From the NCBI GenBank assembly GCA_948466345.1, contig CAOKAC010000005.1, forward strand, positions 134,406 through 198,405: a stretch of DNA of 64,000 nt, in the 5' to 3' direction. Origin of the DNA: an uncultured Clostridia bacterium. Lineage in GTDB: Bacteria > Bacillota > Clostridia > Oscillospirales > CAG-272. Positions 1-7,761 of this stretch are shown here, in pieces. The first letter of the stretch is position 1. Each line of letters begins with the position of its first letter. The translations under genes and the position numbers were made by a program. Below the pieces are notes generated by a model, which was not told the origin of the DNA, did not search any database, and saw nothing but the letters and a program-made list of their open reading frames with translations.

Positions 1-1
1 G

Positions 2-433
2 GAAATATGTGCCATTTTGGATACATGCCAAACCTGCTATGTGGGAATGCTGGACGGAATGGAACCGTATGTTGTACCTCTCAGCTATGGCTATACAATG
101 GAAAACGGCATCCTGACTTTGTATTTTCACAGCGCTGCGGAAGGCCGTAAGATGGATATATGGAAGCGGGAGCAGACGGTATGCTTTGCCGTTGGCACTG
201 AGGGCGCTTTACGCGCTGCGCCGTCTCCATGCGGATACGGATACGCCTATTCCAGCGTAATGGGCCGGGGCGTGTTGGAATTTATCGAGAACGCAGCAGA
301 TAAATGCCGCGCGCTGGAAATTTTGTTTCGGCATCAGACAGGAAAGTCGGCTACGTTTACGGCGCAGCAGGCGGAGGCAGTGTGCGTATATAAAATTGTC
401 TGTGGGGATTTTACGGCCAAGAGTGCACAATAA
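2..433 (+). CDS. Pyridoxamine 5'-phosphate oxidase-family (NimA-like) flavoprotein, 5'-truncated by window
   Basis: The reading frame is open from base 2 (residues EICAILDTC) to the stop at 433, so about 143 C-terminal residues are visible and the true start lies before the window. The stretch LDTCQTCYVGMLDG followed by PYVVPLSYGY and LYFHSAAEGRK matches the N-terminal part of small FMN-binding split-barrel proteins of the pyridoxamine-phosphate-oxidase/NimA type, in which this region binds the flavin phosphate. The substrate cannot be told from sequence; family members include nitroimidazole reductases and many uncharacterised oxidoreductases. A TTG at base 17 could be called a start, but the frame and the family pattern continue upstream of it. 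The gene is followed at once by the pnuC promoter. Confidence 0.8.
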   Translation, partial: EICAILDTCQTCYVGMLDGMEPYVVPLSYGYTMENGILTLYFHSAAEGRKMDIWKREQTVCFAVGTEGALRAAPSPCGYGYAYSSVMGRGVLEFIENAADKCRALEILFRHQTGKSATFTAQQAEAVCVYKIVCGDFTAKSAQ

Positions 434-438
434 TCGTA

Positions 439-467
439 TTGACTTTTTTGCCTTTCTGCGGTATACT
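439..467 (+). promoter_or_regulatory. Sigma-A promoter for pnuC
   Basis: A -35 box TTGACT (439-444) and a -10 box TATACT (462-467) are separated by exactly 17 bases. Transcription would start near 474, giving a leader of about 115 nt before pnuC that contains the long hairpin at 514-564. Confidence 0.7.
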
Positions 468-513
468 TGTTTAAACAAAATAAGAAAGAATCTGCCACCG
501 GGTAGAGAAGCGG

Positions 514-564
514 AAGCATTCGCCGCACATCGTTAGGTCTTAGAAGATGTGCGGACGGGTGCTT
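514..564 (+). promoter_or_regulatory. Long leader hairpin upstream of pnuC (possible attenuator or RNA switch)
   Basis: Bases 514-531 pair with 546-564 as a roughly 18-bp stem with one bulged A at 555 and two G-U pairs; the loop is 532-545. The stem is followed by a T-rich stretch (GTTTTGTTT) and then the Shine-Dalgarno GGAGG at 575-579. It could be an intrinsic terminator/attenuator in the pnuC leader or the expression platform of an unrecognised RNA element. The pattern does not match the TPP, FMN, preQ1 or SAM consensus sequences that I know. Function is inferred from position only. Confidence 0.5.
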
Positions 565-589
565 GTTTTGTTTCGGAGGTATGTTGTAT

Positions 590-1303
590 ATGTCTCATAA
601 AAATTGGAAATCCCTATTGCATTATTTTACAAAAGGAGAAATCGTGCTTTGGGGCGCGTCGGCTGCGTTCATTATTGTGTCCTTTTTTCTATTCGACAGA
701 ATAAATTATAGCACACTTGCCGCCTCCTTGATAGGGGTGACGTCGCTGATTTTCAACGCTAAGGGAAATCCCATCGGTCAAATTTTAATGGTTGTATTCA
801 GCATGCTATATGGCGCTATATCTTTTACATTTGCCTATTATGGAGAAATGATTACATACCTGGGGATGACCGCACCAATGGCTGTTTTTGCGCTGATTTC
901 GTGGCTGCGAAATCCGTACAATGGAAACAAAGCGGAAGTGAAAGTAAATCGGCTGAAGCGAAAAGAGATGCTTTTTATGATTTTGCTGACTGCGGTGGTT
1001 ACAGTCGTGTTTTATTATATCCTGGCAGCTTTTCACACGACAAATTTGATTTTGAGCACGGCTTCTGTTACAACAAGCTTTCTTGCGGTGTATCTTACAT
1101 GCAGAAGAAGTGCGTTTTACGCCGTTGCTTATGCGGCAAATGATATCATCCTCATTGTTTTATGGATACTTGCATCACTTTCCAATGCTTCTTATTTGTC
1201 GGTGGCCATTTGTTTTGCGGTATTTTTCGCAAATGACATTTACGGATTTTTCAGTTGGTGGAAAATGCAGCAGCGGCAAGAGGCAAACCGTGCCTGCATT
1301 TGA
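590..1303 (+). CDS. pnuC: PnuC-family nicotinamide riboside (or related vitamin) transporter
   Basis: This is a 237-residue, strongly hydrophobic protein with about seven membrane segments and the PnuC-type elements ASLIGVTSLIFNAKGNP near residue 45 and NDIYGFFSWWKM at the C-terminus, including the paired tryptophans typical of the family. PnuC proteins are SWEET-fold facilitators that move nicotinamide riboside, or in relatives thiamine or riboflavin, across the membrane for intracellular trapping by phosphorylation. I chose ATG 590 because GGAGG at 575-579 is about 10 bases upstream; a TTG at 563 lies inside the leader hairpin and ATG 581 is too close to the ribosome site. Exact substrate is not determinable. 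Confidence 0.85.
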   Translation: MSHKNWKSLLHYFTKGEIVLWGASAAFIIVSFFLFDRINYSTLAASLIGVTSLIFNAKGNPIGQILMVVFSMLYGAISFTFAYYGEMITYLGMTAPMAVFALISWLRNPYNGNKAEVKVNRLKRKEMLFMILLTAVVTVVFYYILAAFHTTNLILSTASVTTSFLAVYLTCRRSAFYAVAYAANDIILIVLWILASLSNASYLSVAICFAVFFANDIYGFFSWWKMQQRQEANRACI

Positions 1304-1324
1304 TCGGATACTTTTTGCTGCCTC

Positions 1325-1636
1325 CTATTTGTGATTTCTCATAAATATATCGCTGTCGTAGTCTGTATCATTTTCATCGGGATATCCGTGATCTTCCAAT
1401 GTACCGCATTCCTCTGCACAAACGTCCTCGAGACCTTCCTCGTATTCCTCTGGAAAAGGAGTGGTTCTCCGAACTGCATCCATACTGCTGTAACAGGGCG
1501 CCTGATTCGCATTTTGAATACACCTCTGACACAAAAACAACTCACCGATTTCTTTCACGTGCTGCATAGACCCGCAAATGCGGCATCGTGGCTGAAACGG
1601 CTGGAGAATCAGCATTCCGTCTACCTTTGTTCCCAT
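1325..1636 (-). CDS. Small Cys4 zinc-binding protein, possibly Gin/CsfB-like anti-sigma factor
   Basis: This encodes 103 residues. The N-terminal third carries two CxxC knuckles, RCRICG and LCQRCI, separated by 14 residues, and the C-terminal half is very acidic. Cys4 spacing and length of the knuckle region resemble the sporulation inhibitor Gin (CsfB), a small zinc protein that restrains sigma-G, but the acidic tail is extra and similarity is only by pattern. ATG 1636 was preferred to an in-frame TTG at 1645. It lies 18 nt downstream of a 30-residue ORF on the same strand (1655-1747), so the two may be co-transcribed. Converges on pnuC. Confidence 0.45.
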   Translation of the reverse strand: MGTKVDGMLILQPFQPRCRICGSMQHVKEIGELFLCQRCIQNANQAPCYSSMDAVRRTTPFPEEYEEGLEDVCAEECGTLEDHGYPDENDTDYDSDIFMRNHK

Positions 1637-1654
1637 AATTTCCAATCCCGGTTC

Positions 1655-1747
1655 TCAGTCCATGATTCGGCTTACCTGCGCAGAAAGTGCAATGTGTCCA
1701 TATGGTCCTACGGCCGCAAGTCGTTTTTCTTCTAAATTTTGTTCCAT
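1655..1747 (-). CDS. Small ORF (30 aa), function unknown
   Basis: A 30-codon frame begins MEQNLEEKRLAAVGPYG and ends SAQVSRIMD. A GAGGG ribosome-site match sits 4 bases before the ATG, and an in-frame upstream ATG at 1765 would add six residues. The LSAQVSRIMD end is faintly reminiscent of the helix of Spo0E-like phosphatases (LSQxLD), but it is too short for a confident call. It immediately precedes the Gin-like gene on the same strand and is divergent from the XRE regulator at 1842, so it may be the first gene of a small two-gene unit. Confidence 0.35.
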   Translation of the reverse strand: MEQNLEEKRLAAVGPYGHIALSAQVSRIMD

Positions 1748-1841
1748 GTTGCCCTCATTAGTCATTATTAGGGTAATAAGTGATAAAAAATATGGTATTG
1801 TCAACCATAAGTACAGAGTACAAGAGTTGGGAGACAATATC

Positions 1842-2087
1842 ATGAAGATTTACGGAATAAACGGAAGGAAAAATATTGCTGGTTCTCGAATAAAGTCTAT
1901 CAGAGAAAAGAATGGGTGGTCTCAAGCAGATTTAGCCGCGAAATTGCAGTTGGAAAATGTTGTTGTCGAACAAAAAGCTATTAGTCGCATGGAACGCGGA
2001 GAGCGTTTAATTGCTGATTATGAACTGCTTGCTCTTTCTAAGGTGCTCGAGGTTTCCATGGAATGGCTTCTTACTGGTAAGATGTAA
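1842..2087 (+). CDS. XRE-family helix-turn-helix regulator
   Basis: This 81-residue protein is almost entirely one Cro/C1-type HTH: IAGSRIKSIREKNGWSQADLAAKL, with the recognition-helix region ending VVEQKAISRMERGER and the closing YELLALSKVLEVSMEWLL. Such single-domain repressors often control neighbouring accessory genes. ATG 1842 is preceded by a GGGAG ribosome site at 1829-1833. It is transcribed away from the Gin-like pair, so the shared upstream region could be its operator. Targets are unknown. Confidence 0.8.
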   Translation: MKIYGINGRKNIAGSRIKSIREKNGWSQADLAAKLQLENVVVEQKAISRMERGERLIADYELLALSKVLEVSMEWLLTGKM

Positions 2088-2219
2088 ACAAATTAAGATT
2101 TGCAGGAAGATAAAATTCAGGGGGCACCCCTGATAGTTCCTATATTACACTATATGTTTCGTGATTGTTTTTAAGAGGCTCAATGCCATATTTTTATCAT
2201 CACAAATACAGATTTTATT

Positions 2220-2390
2220 TTGCAGCGAACGAAATATAAGCATGCATTGGACAGATTAACAGCGCCGTATTGCGATGATATTTCCATTGATCAAGTGCTT
2301 ACGGCTCTGCTTTCTTTGGATCGGTCTACTCGCAAATCTGTATGGGAATATATTGAATATGTGGCAAATAAGAAAGACAATAAAATTTGA
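2220..2390 (+). pseudogene. Remnant or cryptic small ORF (56 codons) without a good start
   Basis: The frame reads protein-like from at least 2172 to TGA 2388-2390, ending LLSLDRSTRKSVWEYIEYV and a short basic tail. The only start candidate is a TTG at 2220 with no ribosome-site match; upstream the frame runs into TAA at 2172. It therefore looks like the 3' end of a decayed gene, perhaps from a mobile element, since XRE and ribbon-helix-helix-like genes flank it. Its stop overlaps the -35 box of the next promoter. No family recognised. Confidence 0.3.
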
Positions 2391-2416
2391 CAAAATATAA
2401 CCAATTTTGGTTATAT
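2387..2416 (+). promoter_or_regulatory. Promoter with embedded palindromic operator
   Basis: TTGACA (2387-2392) and TTATAT (2411-2416) are spaced by 18 bases. Between and overlapping them, 2397-2404 and 2407-2414 form an 8-bp perfect inverted repeat ATAACCAA/TTGGTTAT with a two-base centre. A palindrome of this size lying on a promoter is a typical repressor site. The ribbon-helix-helix-like protein encoded immediately downstream is the obvious candidate to bind it. Two copies of the self-complementary octamer ATAATTAT follow near 2438 and 2453. Confidence 0.6.
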
Positions 2417-2472
2417 AAATTATTATACATTAGCATTATAATTATGTCAATAATAATTATGGATGTGTTTAT

Positions 2473-2679
2473 ATGTTTAATTATAATTTTGAAATAAAAA
2501 AAGAATTTAAAGGAGCAAATATCCCTCGAACAATTCGGTTTACGAATAGATTGTTCGAGAAGTTGAATCAAACGGCTGAAGAAAATGATATTTCCTTTAA
2601 TTTATTAGTTTTGCAATGTTGCCAATTTGCCTTAGATCACTATAAAAACGAATCTTCAAAAGAAAATTTAGAAAAATAA
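2473..2679 (+). CDS. Small ribbon-helix-helix-like DNA-binding protein
   Basis: This 68-residue protein has a central segment IPRTIRFTNRLFEKLNQTAEENDISFNLLVLQCCQFALDHY (strand, helix, turn, helix) that fits an RHH fold of the Arc/MetJ type: a short basic beta strand (PRTIRF), an amphipathic helix, and the S-F-N-x-L-V start of the second helix. Such proteins act as dimers on palindromic DNA and are usually autorepressors or antitoxins. Its own promoter carries a perfect 8-bp palindrome. No toxin partner follows; a strong terminator comes straight after. A+T content is higher than in flanking housekeeping genes, suggesting an acquired gene. Confidence 0.6.
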   Translation: MFNYNFEIKKEFKGANIPRTIRFTNRLFEKLNQTAEENDISFNLLVLQCCQFALDHYKNESSKENLEK

Positions 2680-2716
2680 AAAGACGTTCCATTTATATAA
2701 ATGGAACGTCTTTTTT
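2679..2716 (+). terminator. Intrinsic terminator after the RHH-like gene
   Basis: A perfect stem (arms AAGACGTTCCATTTA and its complement around a tiny TA-rich loop) is followed by six T residues. Confidence 0.9.
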
Positions 2717-2783
2717 GTCCAAAAATTATCACAAATAATCCGATTTGTTCTGCAAAAACTAAATGAGAAAGGAGGCGGAATTT

Positions 2784-3608
2784 TTGAAAAAATTTGTTAC
2801 ATTATTACTACTTGCCGCTTTTCTTATACTGCCGGCATCCGCAGCATCCGATGATAAAGAGGAAGAATTGCGGCTCCCCATTGTTATGTATCACCACTTG
2901 TCTCCGAAAACCCGGCTGCAGGGAGATTATGTACTGTCTCCCGATGAACTGGAGACAGATTTGCAGTATTTGCAGGATCATGGATATGAGAGCATTACTA
3001 CAGAACAGTTGATCCGATGGAGCAAGGGGGAAGGCGAGCTTCCCGAAAAGCCTGTGATGATTACGTTTGACGATGGATATGAATCCACTCTTGCATACGG
3101 CGGTCCGCTTCTGGAAAAATACGGGTTTCAAGCCGTCATTGCGGTGATTGGCAGTGCGGCAGATTTGTTCACGGAAAAGCGGGATCATATGCTGGATTAT
3201 TCCTATCTTGCCTGGGATGCAGTACAGGAGATTTCCCATGGTGACGTTTTTGAAATTCAATGTCATACCTATACGATGCACAAATTGAATACCCGCAAAG
3301 GGTGTGGCAAGATCACCGGAGAAGACTACTCCAACTATAAGACCAAGCTGGCAGAAGACCTCACCCAGTTTCGGAACAAATGCACTGCGGAAAACGTGCG
3401 TCTTGTAAACGCCATTGCATTTCCCTATGGAGTGTATTGTGATGATACTATATCCATAATCCGAGAGCTGGGATTTGAAGCTGCGTTTACTTGTACCGAG
3501 CGGATCAATTACCTAAAAAGAGATCCGGACGAGTTGTTTGAACTGCGCCGGTTCAACCGGCCCCACGGGATATCCAGCGAGCGGTTTTTCAGCAAATGGG
3601 AAGACTAA
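2784..3608 (+). CDS. Secreted polysaccharide deacetylase (NodB/CE4-like)
   Basis: A 274-residue protein starts with a clear signal peptide (MKKFVTLLLLAAFLILPASA). The CE4 pattern follows: PIVMYHHL near the start of the domain, MITFDDGY (the TFDDG metal/catalytic motif), HTYTMH as the second histidine motif and AIAFPYG near the end. These enzymes remove acetyl groups from N-acetylglucosamine in peptidoglycan or other polysaccharides outside the membrane. I take TTG 2784 as start because AGGAGG at 2769-2774 sits nine bases upstream and yields the clean signal peptide; ATG 2763 precedes the ribosome site. The 3' end faces ddh with three bases between. Confidence 0.85.
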   Translation: MKKFVTLLLLAAFLILPASAASDDKEEELRLPIVMYHHLSPKTRLQGDYVLSPDELETDLQYLQDHGYESITTEQLIRWSKGEGELPEKPVMITFDDGYESTLAYGGPLLEKYGFQAVIAVIGSAADLFTEKRDHMLDYSYLAWDAVQEISHGDVFEIQCHTYTMHKLNTRKGCGKITGEDYSNYKTKLAEDLTQFRNKCTAENVRLVNAIAFPYGVYCDDTISIIRELGFEAAFTCTERINYLKRDPDELFELRRFNRPHGISSERFFSKWED

Positions 3609-3611
3609 CGC

Positions 3612-4586
3612 TTACAGAAGATTTTTTCTTTGCCAAGCGGGGTCTTCTGGTGTGAGATAAGACAGGGGCACATCCAGCACGGTCATAGCGCCCCGTTTTC
3701 CTTCCTGATGCAAACGGACTGCAGCTCTGGCATATGCGGTGAGCACGCTGGCGGTAAATTCCGGGTTAGAGTCCAACTTTAGGGAGAATTCCATTACGTG
3801 TTGATTTTCACCGGTGCTTCCACTGCGGATTACCATGCCGCCGTGGGGCATTTTGCTGTGACACCGCTTCAATTCTTCTTCTGAGACGAACGTCACTGTA
3901 GTGTCATAGTCAGAAAAATAGTTGGGCATTTCTTTGATTTCCCGTTCGATGCGGTCTTTATCCGCGCCGTCCTTTGCTACCACATAGCATTCCCGCAGGT
4001 GCTTCTGGCGAGTAGTCAGCGTGGGATTTTTTCCATCCCGGACTGCTTGTACTGCTTCTTCCACCGGGACGGTATATTGAATGGCGTTTGCCACGCCGTC
4101 AATTCGACGAATGGCGTCGGAATGGCCTTGAGAAACGCCTCTGCCCCAGAAGGTATAGTCGTTGCCTGTGGGAAGTGCAGCCAGTGACAGTTGGCGCATA
4201 ATGGAGAACAGTCCGGGATCCCAGCCTACAGATAAGATGGAGAGGGTATCCTTGGCTGCGTCCTGCATGGCTGCGAAATAATCAGGAATTTTAGCATGGG
4301 TGTCAAAGCTGTCTATGGTGTTGAAAAGACGGGCAAAGACAGGGCCCTGCTTGGGCAGATCGGTTGCGGAACCGCCGCAGAGGATTACGATATCCAATTC
4401 TCCCTGCATGCTTTTGGCATCATCCACAGACAAAATTTTTGCGTTAGGGGTATTTGTCTGCAGCGCTGCCGGGTCACGTCGGGTAAAAAACGCGCAAAGC
4501 TCCATATCGACGGCGGCGTTCACCGCTTTTTCGACGCCTCGACCGATGTTGCCATATCCTGCAATTCCAACTTTGATTTTTTCCAT
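3612..4586 (-). CDS. ddh: meso-Diaminopimelate D-dehydrogenase
   Basis: At 324 residues this matches the length of the NADP-dependent enzyme that reductively aminates tetrahydrodipicolinate to meso-diaminopimelate in one step (lysine and peptidoglycan precursor synthesis). The N-terminal Rossmann motif is VGIAGYGNIGRGV; family hallmarks CGGSATDLPKQGP, SFDTHAKIP, SVGWDPGLFS and GRGVSQGHSDAIRRIDGV are all present. It implies a DAP-type cell wall. Its start is about 110 bases downstream of tRNA-Arg on the same strand, with a terminator between them, so it is probably transcribed separately. Confidence 0.95.
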   Translation of the reverse strand: MEKIKVGIAGYGNIGRGVEKAVNAAVDMELCAFFTRRDPAALQTNTPNAKILSVDDAKSMQGELDIVILCGGSATDLPKQGPVFARLFNTIDSFDTHAKIPDYFAAMQDAAKDTLSILSVGWDPGLFSIMRQLSLAALPTGNDYTFWGRGVSQGHSDAIRRIDGVANAIQYTVPVEEAVQAVRDGKNPTLTTRQKHLRECYVVAKDGADKDRIEREIKEMPNYFSDYDTTVTFVSEEELKRCHSKMPHGGMVIRSGSTGENQHVMEFSLKLDSNPEFTASVLTAYARAAVRLHQEGKRGAMTVLDVPLSYLTPEDPAWQRKNLL

Positions 4587-4639
4587 AATATATGTTCTCC
4601 TTATTTAGAATATCGAATTTGCATAACAGAGCACTTTCA

Positions 4640-4676
4640 AAATATAAAAGCCACACACCTAACAGTGCGTGGCTTT
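4640..4676 (-). terminator. Terminator of the tRNA-Arg transcript
   Basis: Read on the minus strand, 4676-4647 forms a 12-bp stem (AAAGCCACGCAC with one G-U) followed by TTTATATTTT. It lies directly 3' of tRNA-Arg and 5' of ddh. Confidence 0.8.
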
Positions 4677-4695
4677 GGGGGCAGCGTACTGCCGC

Positions 4696-4772
4696 TGGCC
4701 TGTCTGGCAGGATTTGAACCCGCGACACCTGGAATCGGAATCCAGTGCTCTATCCAGCTGAGCTACAGACAG
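4696..4772 (-). tRNA. tRNA-Arg (anticodon CCG)
   Basis: On the minus strand the cloverleaf is complete: acceptor CTGTCTG/CAGACAG, D-arm GCTC...GAGC, anticodon stem CTGGA/TCCAG with loop TTCCGAT (anticodon CCG), T-arm GCGGG-TTCAAAT-CCTGC, discriminator G and an encoded CCA. It decodes the arginine codon CGG. Confidence 0.95.
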
Positions 4773-4818
4773 ATATGAAAAATACAGGGGAGTATACAGC
4801 CTTTTTGACTGCCCGCTT

Positions 4819-4847
4819 ATTATAGCACAAACTTTTTGCTTTGTAAA
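4819..4847 (-). promoter_or_regulatory. Promoter of tRNA-Arg
   Basis: On the minus strand TTTACA (4847-4842) and TATAAT (4824-4819) are separated by 17 bases, about 45 bases before the mature tRNA. Confidence 0.8.
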
Positions 4848-4873
4848 CCCATTTTTTATGAAAAGAAAAATAT

Positions 4874-4902
4874 TTGCTATTAAGGATAAGTTGTGGTATA
4901 CT
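4874..4902 (+). promoter_or_regulatory. Promoter of fhs-tsaE-tsaB-rpiB
   Basis: TTGCTA (4874-4879) and TATACT (4897-4902) with a 17-base spacer, 35 bases before the fhs ATG. It is divergent from the tRNA promoter. Confidence 0.65.
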
Positions 4903-4936
4903 GATAGTAGTTTATCAGGTGAAATGGGGGATACAT

Positions 4937-6610
4937 ATGCGCACAGACATCGAAATTGCCAGAGCGGCGAAAATGCGGCCTATTGGGGAGATTGCAGAAG
5001 GGCTTGGAATTTTGCCGGAGGAACTGGAGCCATATGGCCGGTATAAGGCAAAAATCAGCGACGACTTTATTCGGCGTACTGCAGACCGTCCTGATGGAAA
5101 GCTTGTTTTGGTTACAGCTATCAACCCGACTCCTGCGGGAGAGGGAAAAACCACCACGACGGTGGGCCTTGGAATGGCTATGAAAAAGATTGGCAAAAGT
5201 GCCGTAATTGCGCTGCGGGAACCCTCTCTTGGTCCTGTTTTCGGGATCAAAGGTGGCGCTGCCGGCGGTGGATATGCGCAGGTACTCCCTATGGAGGATA
5301 TCAATCTGCATTTTACCGGAGATTTTCATGCTATTACAGCGGCAAACAATTTACTGTGTGCGATGATCGACAATCATATTCAGCAGGGAAACCCATTGGA
5401 TATTGACGGGCGGCGCATTTTGTTCGGCCGGGTAACGGACACCAATGACAGAGCTCTGCGTAATGTGGTGGTGGGACTTGGAAAGCCGGTAGACGGCGTT
5501 CCAAGAGAAGACCATTTTATGATTACGGTTGCCAGCGAGGTTATGGCGATTCTATGTCTGGCAAGGGATTTGACGGATCTGAAACGCAGACTTGGAAATA
5601 TCCTTGTTGCGTATACAAGAGGAGGCGCGCCCGTATATGCGAAGGAGCTTCATGCGGATGGAGCTATGACAGCTTTGCTGATAGATGCGCTTAAGCCCAA
5701 TCTGGTGCAGACTATAGAAAATACTCCCGCTATCATCCACGGCGGACCGTTTGCCAATATCGCTCACGGATGCAATTCTGTCCGGGCTACCAAGTTGGCA
5801 TTGAAACTGGGGGATTATGCTATTACAGAGGCGGGATTCGGTGCGGATTTGGGTGCAGAAAAGTTTTTCGATATCAAGTGCCGAATGGCGGGCCTGGCTC
5901 CTGCGGCGGTAGTTCTGGTAGCTACTGTACGTGCTCTGAAGTACAACGGAGGCGTACCTAAGGATGCGCTAGCTGAAGAAGATGTAACGGCGGTACGGCG
6001 CGGCGGCGTCAATTTGGAAGCACATATTGAAAATTTGCAAAAGTATGGGGTGCCGGTTATAGTTGCGGTGAACCGCTTCCATACAGATACAGAAGCGGAG
6101 CTGGAGACCGTACGCAGCATCTGTTTTGCAAGAGGCGCCCGGTGTGCTATGTCGGAGGTTTTTGCAAAGGGTGGCGAAGGTGGTATGGAACTTGCGCAAG
6201 CGGTTGTGGACGCCTGTGAGGAGCCTGCAAACTTTGCCCCGATTTATGAAGATAGCCTGTCTATTGAAGATAAAATTCGGCGAATCGCAACGGAAATTTA
6301 CGGGGCCAGAGGCGTTCAGTTTGACTCGGCAGCACGTAAATCGATTCAGCAGATTGTGGAATTGAACCCGGAATATGGGAGATTCCCGGTATGTATGGCG
6401 AAGACTCAATACTCTCTGTCGGACGACCCTGCAAAGCTGGGGCGGCCTACTGATTTTGATATCACTGTGCGGGAAGTGCGCCTGTCGGCGGGCGCAGGTT
6501 TTATTGTAGCGCTGACTGGCGCGATTATGACCATGCCTGGTTTGCCTAAAGTGCCGGCAGCCTGCAATATAGATGTAGATGCACAGGGAAAAATTACAGG
6601 GCTGTTTTGA
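4937..6610 (+). CDS. fhs: Formate-tetrahydrofolate ligase
   Basis: This 557-residue protein has the usual length of the homotetrameric enzyme that uses ATP to join formate to tetrahydrofolate, giving 10-formyl-THF for purine and formyl-Met synthesis and, in acetogens, the methyl branch of the Wood-Ljungdahl pathway. The P-loop-like [15 protein letters not shown] lies at residues 65-79, followed by [24 protein letters not shown] 4937 has a GGGGGA ribosome site; an upstream TTG at 4874 lies in the promoter and is ignored. The stop overlaps the start of tsaE by one base, so the genes are translationally coupled. Confidence 0.97.
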   Translation: MRTDIEIARAAKMRPIGEIAEGLGILPEELEPYGRYKAKISDDFIRRTADRPDGKLVLVTAINPTPAGEGKTTTTVGLGMAMKKIGKSAVIALREPSLGPVFGIKGGAAGGGYAQVLPMEDINLHFTGDFHAITAANNLLCAMIDNHIQQGNPLDIDGRRILFGRVTDTNDRALRNVVVGLGKPVDGVPREDHFMITVASEVMAILCLARDLTDLKRRLGNILVAYTRGGAPVYAKELHADGAMTALLIDALKPNLVQTIENTPAIIHGGPFANIAHGCNSVRATKLALKLGDYAITEAGFGADLGAEKFFDIKCRMAGLAPAAVVLVATVRALKYNGGVPKDALAEEDVTAVRRGGVNLEAHIENLQKYGVPVIVAVNRFHTDTEAELETVRSICFARGARCAMSEVFAKGGEGGMELAQAVVDACEEPANFAPIYEDSLSIEDKIRRIATEIYGARGVQFDSAARKSIQQIVELNPEYGRFPVCMAKTQYSLSDDPAKLGRPTDFDITVREVRLSAGAGFIVALTGAIMTMPGLPKVPAACNIDVDAQGKITGLF

Positions 6611-7050
6611 TGATGAAATATTTAGAAACCCATTCTCCAGAGGAGACAGAAGCGGCGGGAGCATATCTTGCAGAACGTCTTATGCAGCAGCGCCCGAACG
6701 AGCTATGGTTTATTTGCTTGGAGAGCGATCTGGGTGCGGGAAAAACGGCTTTTGTCCGTGGTTTTGCATCCGTAGTATCACCGGGCAGCAGAGTGAAAAG
6801 CCCCACCTACACCATAGTTCATGAATATCGGGAAGGGACTGTGCCGCTTTTCCATTTTGATTTATATAGACTGGAAGAGTCAGAGGACGGTCTGGAGGAG
6901 ATTGGGTTTGATGACTATGTTGCCGGCGGACATTGCATCGTAGAGTGGAGCGAGTATCTCGCGGAGCGGCCCGAAGATGTAATTACCGTGACGATTCGAA
7001 AAACCGGAGCGTGTGATCGGCAAATTGAAATGGAGTGGGAACAATGCTGA
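6610..7050 (+). CDS. tsaE: tRNA threonylcarbamoyladenosine biosynthesis ATPase TsaE
   Basis: The 146-residue P-loop protein shows SDLGAGKTAFVRG near residue 38 (Walker A; the first glycine of the usual GDLGAGKT is serine here), SPTYTIVHEY, FHFDLYRL and IVEWSEY, all standard for TsaE. It drives turnover of the TsaB-TsaD complex that makes t6A37 on ANN-decoding tRNAs. The start overlaps the fhs stop; ATG 6613 is an equally possible start. Its 3' end overlaps tsaB by seven bases. The tsaD gene is not in the window. Confidence 0.93.
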   Translation: MMKYLETHSPEETEAAGAYLAERLMQQRPNELWFICLESDLGAGKTAFVRGFASVVSPGSRVKSPTYTIVHEYREGTVPLFHFDLYRLEESEDGLEEIGFDDYVAGGHCIVEWSEYLAERPEDVITVTIRKTGACDRQIEMEWEQC

Positions 7051-7760
7051 CACTTGGACTGGATACCACTGCAGGTACGGCTACTGCTGCCGTTGTGCAG
7101 GATGGAAAGCTGCTTGGCGAGTATACGATAAATTCTGGAAACACCCACAGCACGACGCTGCTGCCTATGATCGAAAGCATGCTGCACCTGCTGGGAATAA
7201 AGCCGGCGGATATCGGGTTGTATGCCTGTGCCGTAGGCCCGGGATCCTTTACCGGAGTACGTATCGGCGCAGCTACTGTAAAGGGGCTAGCACAACCCTA
7301 TAATACACCTTGCGTGCCTGTTTCTGCACTGGAGGCATTGGCACAAAACTTGGCTGGACACAGGGGCATTCTTTGCCCAGTGATGAATGCAAGACGACAG
7401 CAGGTATATACGGCGCTGTTTGATACAGACGGGATTCGTATCCGACGTCTGCGGGAAGACTGTGCAATATCTATAGAAGAGCTTTCTGCACTGCTTAAAG
7501 AGATGGAAAAACCTGTGTATTTCGTGGGAGACGGCTATGAACTGGTTTCTGCTCTTACGGATCGGGTTACTCCGGAGCGGCTGCGGTATCAAAGCGCGGC
7601 GTCTGTAGCGTTGTTGGGTTATAAAATTTATGCAAATGCAGAAAATAAGGCAGACTATACGGGAGAGGCTCTCCTGCCCACTTATTTGCGCAAGCCTCAG
7701 GCCCAGAGGGAACGAGAAGCGCGGCTTGCGATAGAAAATACAAAAAAGGAAAGAGTTTGA
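7044..7760 (+). CDS. tsaB: tRNA threonylcarbamoyladenosine biosynthesis protein TsaB
   Basis: This 238-residue protein has an ASKHA-fold N-terminus (MLTLGLDTTAGTATAAVV), the STTLLPMIESML motif and AVGPGSFTGVRIGAATVKGLA, the signature of TsaB. It lacks the metal-binding histidines of TsaD and serves as its dimer partner in t6A synthesis. ATG 7044 overlaps the tsaE stop (ATGCTGA) and has GGAGTGGGA upstream; a GTG at 7035 in frame is less likely. The final residues KKERV run into rpiB, one base apart. Confidence 0.93.
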   Translation: MLTLGLDTTAGTATAAVVQDGKLLGEYTINSGNTHSTTLLPMIESMLHLLGIKPADIGLYACAVGPGSFTGVRIGAATVKGLAQPYNTPCVPVSALEALAQNLAGHRGILCPVMNARRQQVYTALFDTDGIRIRRLREDCAISIEELSALLKEMEKPVYFVGDGYELVSALTDRVTPERLRYQSAASVALLGYKIYANAENKADYTGEALLPTYLRKPQAQREREARLAIENTKKERV

Positions 7761-7761
7761 T

